Source of the DNA: Ignelater luminosus
Taxonomy: Eukaryota > Arthropoda > Insecta > Coleoptera > Elateridae
Length of the DNA: 64,000 bases
Direction: 5' to 3'
NCBI GenBank assembly: GCA_011009095.1
Contig: VTPC01002312.1
Location: 1 to 64,000, forward strand
In this document: piece by piece, positions 1 to 12,085 of the stretch
Position numbering within the stretch: position 1 is the stretch's first letter
Layout of the letters: each line of letters opens with the position of its first letter
Notes under the pieces: model-generated
What the model was told of the DNA's origin: nothing
Databases searched by the model: none
The model's input: the letters and a program-made list of their open reading frames with translations, nothing else
Program-made: the position numbers and the translations under genes

Positions 1-1010
1 TTTTTTTGTTCGTTTTGCCATATAAAATCTATGAAATTCTGTACCCGATAATGCCCGAGAGTCATTTAGTAAACATAATTATAGGAGAAACGTTTTCAAT
101 AGAGTCCCTTGGTACTAAAAAATCTATCATCGAGTCATCAGGTGCGTGTTAAATAAAAAACATTTAGTTAGACGATCAATCTTCTTCGACCTGGGGGGCA
201 ATCACTACCCCTAATTGATCACTCTTTTCAGTCCCGCTCCTGATGCTCTACTGATGCTGCTTCTCTAGAGGCCTTTTGGCTTTCTGAAACTTAATTGCTA
301 TAAACGTTAAAAAAAGAATTATAGTGACCCTGCGAAATTAAATTTTAAGGTTGTGGCTTTCCGTTTTTTAAAGTCTCAGGTTCTCCGAGAAATTTCCTGC
401 AGATTTATTATAAGATCTTTGAAATAAGTTTGATTTTTATTTTAGGTAATTTACTAAAAACTGCTAGTTTAGGACTGTAAACAAATTAGGTGTTATTAAA
501 GATACCTTCTATTAATTAATTTCTAATTTAGTATCTATTGGTGTAGCGTGTACATACTTTCACTAGGACCTGTTTTTTAACAACAGGTTACTGTTTTACG
601 AAATCGTTTTATTAGAATTTGTTTTATATGTAGCTAAATTGCTAGATGGCTGTGCTGCTTACATTATCACTAATTAATTTATTGGTAAACAATAAAAAGC
701 GGGAATCTTGTAAACTGTGTAGACTATTTGATTGTATTGTTATTTAGCAAGTTTCAGTAAATTATAGATAAATTGTTTTTTACTAGCACTGAATATGTTG
801 TAGTTGTGCCTTTTTACAAAATTCCACATGTAGTTTTATAGTCATTTGCGAAATGCAACGAATCTTGTTCTTATTAATAACGGTTTTTTTTTTAACAAAG
901 ATAAAACTTTATCTCTTCAACCTGTTGACCTACAGACTCGATTTCGTACAAAATATCAGAACCAGTTCTCCTATCAGCTCAATTTAGAAATTTTTATTAA
1001 ATAAAAATAA
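1..1010. other. AT-rich spacer, nothing recognised
   Basis: No ORF of note, no tRNA-like boxes and no protein family could be read on either strand. Homopolymer T and A runs dominate. Confidence 0.5.
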
Positions 1011-1149
1011 ATATACAGGCTGTCCTAAATGTTAGTTTTCTTTTTATTTCGATCTCGGGAGTTACAAGAGGTACGAAGTCTCTTCAATGCGGCAGGATCC
1101 TTAATGAAGTGTGTAACGTAATCGTTTAAACGTACGGAAGCTTTGTAGT

Positions 1150-1425
1150 CGCTAAATTTCAAATAATTCGAGTGAAGCTCAAAAGAAGAATCGTGTGAAT
1201 TGGTGCAAAGAAATGCTGAAGAAATTCAACCGAGGTTATTCAAATTTAGTATACGACATTGTTACTGGTGACGAAAGTTGGATCTACTCATACGAGCCGG
1301 AAACTAAACAACAATCCACTGTTTGGATGTTTCGAGATGAATCGAAACCCACAAAAGTTGTTCGTTCACTTGTTTTTGATGTGCCTGACTTTTGTGGAGC
1401 AGTTTATTTAGAATATTTGTAATTG
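1150..1425 (+). pseudogene. mariner transposase fragment (first catalytic Asp region)
   Basis: Reading on the plus strand gives a mariner-type stretch: an asparagine-tryptophan-cysteine start (NWCKEMLKKF), then VTGDESWIYSYEPETKQQS and a following VWMF. The aspartate in GDESW is the first catalytic metal ligand of the mariner DDD triad. The family protein is about 340 residues; only about 75 residues remain, and the reading stops before the second Asp block (HHDNA). The N-terminal helix-turn-helix half is also missing, although a weak continuation upstream (KKNRVNWCKE) can be read. This is a dead fragment; the subfamily differs from the mariner copies elsewhere in this window. Confidence 0.75.
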
Positions 1426-2259
1426 GTAGATCAAGAGATTTATCCATCAATTAAAAAATTTAAAATCACAAAGATGTACCATACCAAACAGTTTTTCTAA
1501 GTGAAACACCTTATACATTTTGATATCTTATTACTCCTGGTTGCTTTGTGATTATGATTACAACAATATATTAGCACTATAAGGGTCTAAACTAATTAAT
1601 TATAAAGCTGTTTAACTGTTTGCTGCTACGTTTTTTAAAACTCGGATATTAACAAAAGAAGATTTTAATAATTTACCTTTATAGGAATAAACTTTCATCT
1701 TTGTTCTTTAAACGGATTCAAACAGGCTGTAATATTATACAGGATGATTGAGAAACGTCATTGTTGCTTCCTTCTATTTTTTAAAATGTATCAGTCTGTA
1801 TCTCTTCATCAAATTAGCTTTTGTTTGATGCCACATATCGATTATCTTAAAGCACAGTTTTCAGATATACAGGGTGGGTACATTCCAGCGGAAGTTTCCA
1901 CCTATATCTTTGTCACTTTGTGGATTCAGCAAGTCCAGAAAAATTTTATGTTTTATGTAAATTGTAATTGACCATGCATGTGGACGGTTTTCTATGTTAA
2001 GATACTCATGTTTAAGTTGTAGTGTATCCAAACTGTTTGATGAAAAATAACAGACATTGGCAATATAAGATATTTTGGATAATCTTCTTTCATAAACTGC
2101 TCATTAATCAATGAATACAACTAACAAACGCAAATGACCAGTCCTATTTACAATACCCATAAAGCTGGACAAAAAACAATAAGGGAAAAGTATATCTGTT
2201 TGCTGATCACTTCTACGCTATTGAATATTAAACACCAAAAAAGTGAAAAAATTGCGTTA

Positions 2260-2624
2260 GTGATACCCTAAGAAGTCGCGACGGAAATAAACACCAACTC
2301 AAATTCCAAGAGAGCTCCTGGTTTTGACTTCATCAAGGAAGTAGTACTAAAACACCTTCACAGAAAAGGTAAAGTCAAACTAACCCACTTAATTAGTGCC
2401 TGTTATAGGTTAAAATATATACCAGCCAGTTGGAAGGCAGCAGAAGTCATCATGCTACGCAAGCCTGGAAAATCTTAATCGTACAGACCGATATCACTAT
2501 TACCAATTATTTCAAGATTATCTGAGAAACTTCTTATCAAAAGACTCAAAACTTACAAAACGAAATTAATACTAAATCACCAATTTGGATTTAGATGTAG
2601 AAATTCAACCATAGAGCAGGTACA
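2260..2624 (+). pseudogene. Jockey-like LINE reverse transcriptase fragment
   Basis: The plus strand reads, with one in-frame stop near 2477, through reverse transcriptase blocks typical of Jockey-clade non-LTR elements: a KRAPGFDFI block (the usual K-APG-D), then ISACYRLKYIPASWKAAEVI, a proline-glycine-lysine turn, SYRPISLLPIISRLSEKLL, and finally HQFGFRCRNSTIEQVH. These correspond to RT domains 0 to 2. The reading ends exactly where a mariner element begins, after a TA dinucleotide at 2625-2626, so the LINE was cut by that insertion or truncated there. The palm YADD box is not present. It is not functional. Confidence 0.75.
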
Positions 2625-3750
2625 TACGAGGCTGGATTGAAAAGTGTCCGGAATGAAAGTGAAAACAAACGAAATTCAACATAAGATATATTTTATTTTT
2701 TTACATAATCACCCTGTAATCCAACACATTTGAACCAGCGCATCTTGAAATTTTCCATCCCTTCACGGAAATGATTTTGTCGGGGCCTGCAAAATATGCA
2801 TTTCAAGCGTCAATGACTTCTTCATTGGATCTGAATTTTTTTCCAGGTAGAAATTTCTTCAGTTTGGGAAACAGATGAAAATCTGACGGAACCAAATCGC
2901 TTTAGTAGGAGGGATGGCAAACAATCTCGAACTTCAGCTCAGTTTTTTTTTTTTTTTGTTGAGCAATTGCACTTGCATGGACTGGTGCATTGTCTTAGCG
3001 AAACAAGATTTTTCTCTTTGACATTCCGGGCCGTTTTTCACGAATTGATGCATTTAGTTATTCCAAAAGTGTAGAGTGATATTGGCCTGACATGGTTTTC
3101 TTCTTTCTCCAGATAGTTAGCAAGTAAAATGCCCTTAGCATCCCAAAAAACAGATGTCGTTACTTTTCCAGCCGACTGAACTGTTTTTGCCTTCTTCGGG
3201 ACGGATTCTTCTTGGCGAACCCACTGTTTCGACTGTTGTTTGGTTTTTGGGATATAATGGTGAGTCCAAGTTACGTTCATAGTCACAAATCTTCTAATGA
3301 AATCAACTGGATTTTTCTAAACAACTGCAAACACCCAGCTGAAAGTTTGAGCACAAATGCGTTTTTGTTTTGGAGTGAGCAGCAGCACCCACCTTACTGA
3401 AAGTTTTTTTAATCCTAATTCTTGATGCAGTATATTGACAACCCGTTCATACGAGATGCCCACAGTTTCAATTATTTCCCGAACTTTTATTCGACGATTG
3501 TCTAGTACCATATCGTGGATCCTGTCAATGATTTCTGAAGTAGTCGGAGATTTCGGGCGTCCTGGATGAGGTTCATCAATTCTGTGGGTACGTCCAGGTT
3601 TGAATTCAGACATCCGCAAACTTACCGTAGAAAACGATGGTGAAGAGTAGCCAAGAACAGAATCCAATCTGGCTTTAACTTCTATGGCTGTTTTACCCTC
3701 CAAGTAAAAAAAATTAATGACAGTTCTAATTTCATTTTTCTCCATAACTG
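2625..3750 (-). mobile_element. mariner element, minus strand, decayed
   Basis: The minus strand encodes most of a mariner transposase. Residues 1-140 (3745 down to 3317) contain the paired helix-turn-helix region, including GRPKSPTTSEIIDRIHDMVL and IKVREIIETVGISYERVVNI. A second block (3286-3038) reads THHYIPKTKQQSKQW and VTTSVFWDAKGILLANYL. Where the family has D-E-T-W the copy reads MNVTW, so the first catalytic Asp has become Asn. The C-terminal block down to 2640 is frameshifted but ends in a recognisable FKMRWFKCVGLQGDYV. The left end sits after TA (2625-2626), the mariner target, and begins CGAGGCTGG, plausible inverted-repeat sequence. I could not find the matching repeat at the 5' end of the gene, so the right boundary is approximate. 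Confidence 0.85.
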
Positions 3751-4109
3751 AAAAATCACAAAATAGAAGGGCATCAAAAATGCATCATAAAATGCTGAAA
3801 ATGCTCAGTGTATATCATCTTGTAATACCCTTCAAAAAACCCAAATAAAGTTTAGTGCTAAAATAATTAGGGGAGCCAATATTTAGACATTTCACAATTA
3901 GCATGAGATTTCCTATGTTGCGTCCGCCGATGCAGCACCCGGTATACATATGATGAGAGAGTGGTTTACTGAAATATTCTAAATTTTAAGGCATAAGTTT
4001 TTTAAAAACTTTAAAATGTATCAGAGCGGCTAAAATGAAATAGTATTCCATTTTATTTGACCAAAATCGTTTTTTTCTTGTTTTTCTAGATAAGAAAAAT
4101 TCCTCCACA

Positions 4110-5907
4110 ATGCCAAGAAAAAACGAATATAAAACACCAGAACGTAAGAAATGGAACAAAGAAAATATGATACAAGCAATAACAGCCATGAGATCACACA
4201 AAGCTTGCAAAACTTATGACGTTCCTCAAGCAACTCTATTTAGGCTTTGCAAAAAACGATGGTGACTCTGATATTGTATTCCGTACAAAACTAGGCCGAA
4301 AACCAGTTTTACCGGATTTTCTAGAGACAGAGCTCGTTAAACATTGCTTAAATATGGAAAATTCTTTTTATGACTTAACCCGAAAGGAAGTCTGTAACAT
4401 CGCATTTCAGTTAGCGAAAAGGAACACTATTCGAAATCCCTTCTTACTACTAAGACGATTTGCTGGAAAGGAGTGGTTGTAGAATGAGACATTAGAACGT
4501 ATTCAGTTTAAGAAGACATTTTTCGACAATTTAGTAACTGAAATGGACAAGCATAACTTTTCGGCAAATCAGATTTTTAATGTCGACAAAATTGGCCTTT
4601 TTGTTCTACAATCAAAGTGCTCACAGATTCTTTCTTTAAGAGGGAAGCGGTAAGTAGGATCTATCAGATCACCGGAAAAAGGGTCATTGATTACCTCGGT
4701 TTTGTGCATCAGTGCAGGTAGCAATTTTTCATACCTCGGGTTGTATTTAGACCGTCATCTTCACACAGTGGTTTAGACATTTTATGGAACATATTCAAGT
4801 CCAAATTCTGATAATCTTGTTCTATTAATATTAGATGGTTATCATACCCAGACCAAAAACTTAGATGTTATTTTAGCTGCAAGGGAAAATCACACCACAC
4901 CATTGTGTTTACACCACGCATAAAATGCAGCCTTTGGATAAAACTGTAATTAGCTCATTAAAGATATTCTATAACAAAAAAGTCGTCAATTCTTAAGGGC
5001 AAGTAATTGTCCAATTAATTAGTTTGACACCAGTGAGCTATTTGGCAAAGGATATTTAAAGTTTCAAAATGGTGAAATAAATTTAGATACACCGGAAGGT
5101 GTTTACCCAAGAAGATTTTTTTATCAGAAGGATAAAAGAATAACTCAGTAGATTATGCAACAGAAGATAGAAAAAGACAACAATGAACATGAGCTTAAAG
5201 GTAACAAGTGATTCTTCTTAGGAATGTTACGTCTGTCATTGGTTTAAAGAAAAAAAAAGGCGAAAGAAGACGGAAACCAGTCAGGCAAGAATATTGACGT
5301 CAACGCCAAACAAAGATGAGCTGAAGCAATCCATAATATTAACTGAAGAAAACAATAGAGTCAAAAGAAAGATAGGAAATAAAACTGAAGATATTGCGAA
5401 AAGTGTGAAGGTGCTTCAAAATAGCAAAAGTATACTATCTGACTATCAACCCAATGGTTGCGGGTTCGATTTCCGGCCAAGGTCCTGAGATTTTCCACGC
5501 GGAGAAAATCTGAGAAAGGATGGCATCCTCTGGGAGGGGTGTAAAGCAGTGCATCCCGTGTGATTACGATGAGTTGCACGTTAAAAATACCTACCGGGAT
5601 TGGAAAACCTCGGATTCGGCTAAATTCTAGTTGGCGGCTAAATGACCATAGTAGTTGAAGCCACGAGGTCTAAGGGAACCGCGACCTGAAGCCTCAGCCA
5701 CATTAATAACAATAACAATAACAATATTTTTTAATTTAAGAAAGATGAACTGGATTCTAGTGACCTGGTAGAAAGAAAGTCAAATAAGAAGTCAAAAAAT
5801 AGTTATGAGTCCTCTGATGAATCAAGTAAAGTAATGTCTTTAAATGACTCATCCAACGATGAAGACGTATTTCCGAATAGTAGTCCATCTGACTAATGAA
5901 TAGCTTT
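4110..5907 (+). mobile_element. pogo/Tigger-like transposase relic, split by a SINE
   Basis: The plus strand starts MPRKNEYKTPERKKWNKENM at 4110, followed by MIQAITAMRSHKACKTYDVP, a psq-type helix-turn-helix. A frameshift near 4240 is followed by LGRKPVLPDFLETELVKHCL (CENP-B/Tc5-like second DNA-binding domain), then AGKEWL, and then a DDE-superfamily core with FNVDKIG and LLILDGYHTQTKN, which carries the catalytic Asp of the second block. SELFGKGYLKFQNGEINLD matches the conserved end of pogo-type transposases. A charged tail follows at 5290-5440 and resumes at 5745-5907 after a SINE insertion, ending in an acidic Ser/Asp-rich run. Several stops make it inactive. Family known: cut-and-paste DNA transposon using TA targets. 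Confidence 0.8.
5440..5727 (+). mobile_element. tRNA-derived SINE, 5'-truncated
   Basis: A pol III B box, GGTTCGATTTC, lies at 5463-5473 within tRNA-like context (anticodon arm and T arm). About 230 bp of unrelated body follow, then a tail of AATAAC units at 5705-5725. There is no clear A box, so the 5' tRNA part is truncated or decayed. The element sits inside the C-terminal tail of the pogo transposase, whose acidic coding stretch resumes on the other side. Insertion after the pogo element is therefore visible from the sequence. Target duplication is not obvious. Confidence 0.7.
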
Positions 5908-6019
5908 TTCCAAAAAAGACAAACAGAAGATAGACTTGGATGAACCCAGACGGTAAAACAAAGAATGAAATAGACTTCATTATAACGCACAAAAATATCA
6001 ATTGTCACCGACATTTACA

Positions 6020-7690
6020 GGCTGGTGAGAGCTTCTATATTTATAAACACTAAAAAAAGATCGGGAATGGTCCAAACAAAAACAAAAACAATGGCAAGAT
6101 CCAGAAAATGCAGCAAAATTCGAGAAAGTAATAACTGAAACGCTTGAAAACACAGAGGCAACAGAAATAAATGCGCTAAATAAAACAATAACAGAAACAC
6201 TAGCAAAAGCAATCAACAAACATTGCCCAAGGCAGGGAAAAGATAGTAAAATCCGCCCTCACACTAAAACATAAATGAAGCAAAGAAGGGCGATGAATTG
6301 TGACAACCCAGAACCACGAGAAGTAAGAGCTATAAACAAAGAGATTGCCAAAAGTATTTGGAAAGACATAGGACAATACAATAAAAAACACATTCAACCA
6401 ACAATCGAACAAAATAAAAGCCTAAAAGCTGAACAATGGCAGAAAAGAAATCATGAAACTAAAAAACAAAAAAGGTGAAACAATATCAGACAGAAAAGAA
6501 ATTCTCACAATAGTCGAAGAGTTTTACAGAAAGATGTATGAAAGCTAGCAAGAGATACAGGATACACCTAGACTGACAGAGAAGAGAAGAGGATTAAAGA
6601 TTGTCAAGAACGAAATTAAAAATGCACTAAAAATGGCAAAGCACCCGGAGAAGATGGAATAGTAACTGAGGCTGTCAAAATAGGAAGAGAGCTTCTTCTT
6701 GAGAAAATACAAAAACTATTCAACTTAGGTGTCTCTGACAGCATAATACCAAGCGAATGGAACAACGTATTAATGATTCTAATCTATAAAAAAGGGGACC
6801 ATACAGATATCCAGAACTACAAACCCATAAGCCTACTCTTTTACCTGTATAAGCATTTTACAAAAATAGTCACTCTTATATTGGAAAATAAACTGAACTT
6901 TTATCAACCAATAGAGCACGCTGGCTTTCGTTCAGGTTTTGGTACAAACGACCACTAATTGCTAAAAACTCTGATAGAAGAAAATCTTGGAGTACCACCT
7001 TGTATTCGTGGACTTCCAGAAGGCCTTTGACACTATAGAATGTGACGGAATAGTCAAGGCTCTAATGAACAATGAAACTAGAAAACAAGAGCATAGAAGA
7101 AGTTAAACTGTATAGACACCTTGGTCATGACATAACGACCACTAGGGATAACCAAACACAAGAAATTAAAAGAAGAATTGATCTGGACTGGGCAGCCTAC
7201 GGTAAACTAAAGGACGTGTTCAACAGCAAAATTCCTTGAGAGAAAGGTGTACAATCAGTGTATACTCCCAGTTATAACGTACGGATCAGAGACGCTAACG
7301 CTCCTTAAAACAAATGCAAAGAAACTAAGGAAACAGAGAAAAATGGAGAGATCAATAGACGGACCATGTAGGAAACACAGAAATACGAAGAAGAACAGGA
7401 ATAGAAGATGTGATAGAAAAAATAACAAAACTAAAATAGAGATTTGTAGGCCATGCAGCACGACTCAGCGATGATAGATGGACCAAGAGATTGCCGGAAA
7501 GAAGACCCCGCGAAGACAAGAGAAATCGAGGCAGACCACCGACGCGTTGGGCAGACGACGTAAGGAGAGTTAGATACAATTGGATGCAACTGGCGCAGGA
7601 TAGAAATTCCTGGAGGAGGCTTATGTCCAAAAGAAGAAGACTCCATCTGAAGCGTAGAATGCCTTTTGAGTGGGGGACGTTTTTCGTTGG
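6020..7690 (+). mobile_element. RTE-like LINE (endonuclease-reverse transcriptase), internally deleted
   Basis: The plus strand carries the second half of a non-LTR ORF2. Readable blocks in order are: a linker with NKEIAKSIWKDI and NKSLKAEQW (6275-6478); GETISDRKEILTIVEEFYRK (6475-6535); APGEDGIVTEAVK; MILIYKKGDHTDIQNYKPIS (6773-6830); and HAGFRSGFGTNDH (6918-6957), covering RT domains 1-2. The palm with the catalytic Asp pair is deleted around 7040-7075. The reading then resumes in the thumb/C-terminal part: RHLGHDITTTRDNQTQEIKR, VYNQCILPVITYGSETLTLL (7240-7310), and the basic end GRPPTRWADDVRRVRYNWMQ (7520-7590). Multiple frameshifts are present. The family is common in insect genomes and sometimes mis-annotated as a craniofacial development protein. 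Not functional. Confidence 0.85.
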
Positions 7691-7739
7691 ATTTAAAGGA
7701 AGAAATCTGGATACAAGGTGTACTGTGTAAACTTTGGTT

Positions 7740-9020
7740 TCATGAACTATGTACTGATGCCCAAAATGACGTTTTTGTGGTTTAGTTATAGTGTTCCGTA
7801 TTACCCAATAGGGGTATTTCGTATTACCTGACTATTTTGTTAGCGGGCAGGAATATGCACTTTTTTATATTTTTTTATATAAGTTAGTGGTTTTTTAGGC
7901 TAGAATTGTTTCAAACGTTTTGATGTTGTTTTGCCGATCTAATCAAATTTCTATCAGAATTTGTTTTGATGAATTTTCTTCATTTACAGTAAACACTTTA
8001 AGTATGTACTTACAATTTTTTTATTTATGATTTTTTAGTTCAGTATGATCTTCGAGAAAATTAATAATTAATAGCAATAATCAATATTTTTACATTGTTA
8101 TTTAAAAATTAATTTCTTAATTTTTTTATAAGAGATTAGACAATGAAGAGTGTCAACCTTTAACTCAGTTTAGCTTTAAGTTTTGTGAATTTGGTTTAGC
8201 TGTGATAGAGTAGAGCAGATAGTAGGTTGGTTAGTGTTTTCATTTCGAGCTTTTCACATTTATTTTATTAAAAAGTGAAGTCCTTGTTTTGTTTGTTATC
8301 TCGAGATTAGAACCTTTTCTTTAGGTAACATTCTTTATTAAGATTTGCTGTGTCAAATTATAAAGTTATAAAACAACAGGATGTTATTAAAAGTAGCCTA
8401 TATAAGAAGTCTTTATTTATTTTTTTATGTGAGAAATAGAAAACATTCCTAATAAGTTCTTCCAAATATCATTTTATAAATAAAAAATTTCTTTAAACAT
8501 TTTTGAAATGCCTTTCTGATTTATTTAATGCAAAATACTAATAATTGCTGTTGTTTAAAATTGTACTACTCTTATTATACTATTTGATCTGATAATGGCG
8601 TTCTCTTGATGCAAAATTTAATTACCTAACAACAATAAAAGTTCTGTTGATAAAGAAAAAGAAAAAGGCTAATAAATTTAGAAATTTTTTAAAATATTTC
8701 ATAATTCCTAAAAACAATTTTTTTTCTATTTGACGAGAAATTAAATATCAATTAATTTCTTGGAAATTATTAAAATACCCTTGATAAATTTTATTAAAAT
8801 TATAATTATTTACTAACCTGCTTTTTATGTATCTCTACAAATAATTGCTTGCACCTGGTTGCATATAAACAACAACAACAACAATGACGTAAGTATTGAT
8901 CTAGCTATACCTTCCTACCTACTCATCTAGTACTACTTGTAAGCACAAAACACAAATTTTCATTTAAAAAAATCATTCAAAACCCAAACACTATAGCTAG
9001 CGCATTATTGAATTCTGAAG
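7740..9020. other. AT-rich spacer, nothing recognised
   Basis: Very AT-rich sequence with short A and T runs and a small CAA repeat near 8871-8884. No coding trace was found on either strand. Confidence 0.5.
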
Positions 9021-9190
9021 TAGTGCTTCAGCGTCGGAAAAGATGTAATGTCCAAGCGTCGGTATGTGAATCTGCGCGTCACTGCGCGTCGTGAGCGTCA
9101 GACAACGCCATGTTGGACGCCAGCCCCACCTCTATCTGGTACTGGCTGATATACAGTTATCTGGATAGGCGGAGTTTCGCTATTATTCTC
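9020..9190. promoter_or_regulatory. GC-richer island with GCGTC cluster
   Basis: In a region of very low GC, this stretch contains five GCGTC pentamers on the plus strand (9031, 9056, 9076, 9086 and 9095) and one reversed copy at 9116. It is followed by a C-rich segment and a GATA-containing ATCTGGATAGG. The TGCGCGTC octamer occurs twice 10 bp apart. The pattern suggests clustered transcription factor sites or an unmethylated CpG island, for instance a promoter, but no transcript start can be proved. Confidence 0.35.
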
Positions 9191-11004
9191 TTTTGATTGA
9201 CAGCTTCTGATAACGTAGTACTTGTTCAAGAGTGTTTTTCCTGATGTTAGATTTTCTGTTTTAGACAATTTCCTGGATGATTTGGTTCATATATTGAATT
9301 ATTATTACTTTCTTTTTTTTGTTTGTCTGGAAAAGAGAGAAATAAGAAACGTAGACCTTTTTCTTTCGATTCTCATAGGGATGTAGAAAATAATTTATGG
9401 GTTAACTTTGAAACTGTAACAAAAATTTCTAAGTGACGCTTTTTTTTATGAAACGCTCCTTTTAAGGGAAAATTAATTTTGTGATTAATAATTAATTTGT
9501 TATTTAATTACTTTTTTTATGTTATAAAGTAGTTATTGTTTAATTTAATTTTTTTAATGTTGACTTTATTAGTATTTAATTATTAAAACTTTTGAAACAA
9601 ATCTACTAGCTGCAAATAACCATTAAAAATAGTTTGGCACATTATAATTGAACAGGACTAATAATAGCAATTAATGGCGTTTATAACTTTGTTCTCAGCA
9701 GATAATGGCATGAATATATTTGCTGTGCATACAAAAGTTTTCATTATCATCTGTTTAACATTTTATAACTTGTTTGTAAGCAGTGGTAGGTAAGTTTAAA
9801 ATTTTTTAAGCGCAAATTAAAGACAATTAGATTTTCTATACTCTTAAATATTTTTAATAAATTATGCAATTAAGAGCTTAATGCGGGACATATTTAATAA
9901 TTCAAGTTAACAGTAATAAAATAATTATAAAGCGAAACTTTATCTTCAGAATAAAATTAATTTATCACAACATAAGATACTTAAGCGGTTAGTTTGGCTG
10001 TTTTAATTTGTTTAATAAAACAAGAACGAGCTGTAATTATACAGGATTGCCAAAAATTTTTGCAAGATGTGTCTTTGTTATATGGACAGTTTATCACTTT
10101 CATAAAACTAGTGTACGTAGCATTGCTTATGTAGAATATATCAAAGGAATTTCTGAACGCATCATCTTTACACATGCTATTTCAATACATATTTTAAAAA
10201 ATTTAATTTCTCCAAGACACTTTTACAACTTTTCAGTTAAACCTAAAAAATGCCCATATAAGCCTTTAATCATTGTATAGTGAACCCATAAAGTAATGTC
10301 GCAGAATGATTTATATTGCGTTGATGTTGTCTAATTTTAATGACAGAACTTTCGGTCTATAGGTAGTACATACTGTCGTGTTCACTGACCATTACTTATA
10401 TATCGGGTGGCTATAAAAAAATGCGTCCTATTTTGAGGTTAAATAACAGTCTTTTAACTAAAAAAATAAAACGTTCCTGTAAAGTTTCACTTCTTAATAT
10501 AGCCAATCTACCTCTGAACCCCTAACAAGCTAATTCTTGATGTGAAAGTTTTCCAACCTTCCGACGCGACTGGGTAGGCACTCAAAATGGCGCCAGACTT
10601 AAAGTCGGTCTACGTTCTTTTCCATTCGTGATAGACTGAATTTATTTCAAAAATGTCTTGGGAAGCAGATTAAATTTCTCTTGATTCGTGTATAACACAA
10701 ATTGTCTTCCATTTTATATTAACTGCGGTAAATCGCTGTATAAGATATATCTATTACTAGGAAGGAAGGCAACATTTATTTATGCTAATTTTCATCTTAA
10801 AATAATTTCTTTTAGAGATATCGCTTCAAATACAACTTGTACATATTTATCTAGCTTTTGAATTATAGTTTTACAATTTTATTAACAGCATAGACTTCCT
10901 GATAGTGAAATCGACTGTTCTCTCATCAATTTTCTCATATATCTTTACATGTTATTTTGTTTAAATCATTTTTAAGAAAGAGTACAAATATAACAATTTA
11001 TAAA
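9190..11004. other. AT-rich spacer, nothing recognised
   Basis: Open frames here are short, AT-driven and lack family motifs. Nothing was recognised apart from a somewhat GC-richer 10540-10640, which contains GGCGCCAGAC. Confidence 0.45.
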
Positions 11005-11359
11005 ATTAATTCGAAATGGCTTTAATGTAAGGGTTATTCGAATTCGAGGCTTGCCATTAGAATCTCTGAAACTATAAGTGATAAAAGGTTGATTGAATAG
11101 GGACAAAGTTGCGTATTTGGATGCTCAATAATAAAAGAGAAATTCGATCTACCTTCATCGGGTGCATTCTTCTTTCTTATTGGGCCTAAATTAGATTTTG
11201 CTATTGTTCGATAGAGAATTTTATGTAGTATAATATTATTATAGGTATATTATTTGATTGGTTTACGAGTTTTAAATATAAATAAAATTAAAATATTTTA
11301 TTATATGTATATCAGATTCAAATTATTATTGTTATTGTTATTATTATTGGATACACCAA

Positions 11360-12085
11360 TAAATACTTCGAATGATTTTATAAATCCGTAAAATAAGTCA
11401 TTATGAGCAGCATTAACTTTATCAAATAGAAGACTATCTAGTTTCGATACCAACCGATGAAGTATTTTCAATACATCCATTTCGCTAAGACGAGGCTGCT
11501 TATACAAAATATGGATGCTAATACCTGAAGACGAGTCGATGAATGTATCATATATAATCAGCCAATTTGTTTAGTACATTATCATTTGCCGTAATATGAT
11601 CCTTAGCACGTTCACCATCAACTGTGTTGGATAGGATGCAAGGAGCCTGCCCTTTAACATCTGGTGAGTGTGGGCCTTCCAATACCAAAACAACAGCCTG
11701 CATAACTTGAGGGCCATGCAAGATCATCATTGCATCAGTGATACTAAATTTCTTAATAAACCTAAAGCTTTGATCAATATCTTAGTGTCACAATCTGACA
11801 GTAAATGGGAGATCTAATCTGTTCCTAGCCCAGTAAGAATTTGTAATCTAACTCTGTTCTGCTCGGAAGGCTAAATTCATAAGTGCCCAAACACCATTTA
11901 ATCGCAATCCAGGTTCAGACCTAGTTGTTAATGTAGCTAGTAACTGCATAACTCCTTGCTGTAGTAACATAAGTTCTTTTCCAGGGAAGAATTCCAATAA
12001 CAAATTACACAATGCAAACAATTCAATATTGTAATCAAAATTTTTATGTACTACTCCCTGAAGAGGTTTATAAACAAATAAACGA
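11360..12085 (-). pseudogene. ARMC8: ARMC8-like C-terminal half, disrupted (copy A)
   Basis: The minus strand reads through armadillo-type repeats matching the second half of ARMC8, a scaffold subunit of the CTLH/GID E3 ubiquitin ligase. From high to low coordinates it reads FVYKPLQGVV, CNLLLEFFPGKE, LRLNGVWALMNLAFRAEQ, then LLSDCDTKILIKALGLLRN, GPQVMQAVVLVLEGPHSPD, and finally LSEMDVLKILHRLVSKLDS. It is broken by an in-frame TAG just before the LLSDCD block, a frame-changing deletion after GLLRN, and a 2-nt insertion after the DYI residues. Upstream of the first block the complement shows TTTTTTATCCTTTAAG, a good splice acceptor, so the copy may derive from genomic DNA rather than a cDNA. 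The N-terminal half is absent. All three lesions are also in copy B, so they are not sequencing errors. Confidence 0.8.

Noticed and set aside
5440..5480. tRNA gene
   Set aside because: Only the B box and T-arm half are tRNA-like; no A box, no acceptor stem pairing, and a SINE body with a simple tail follows.
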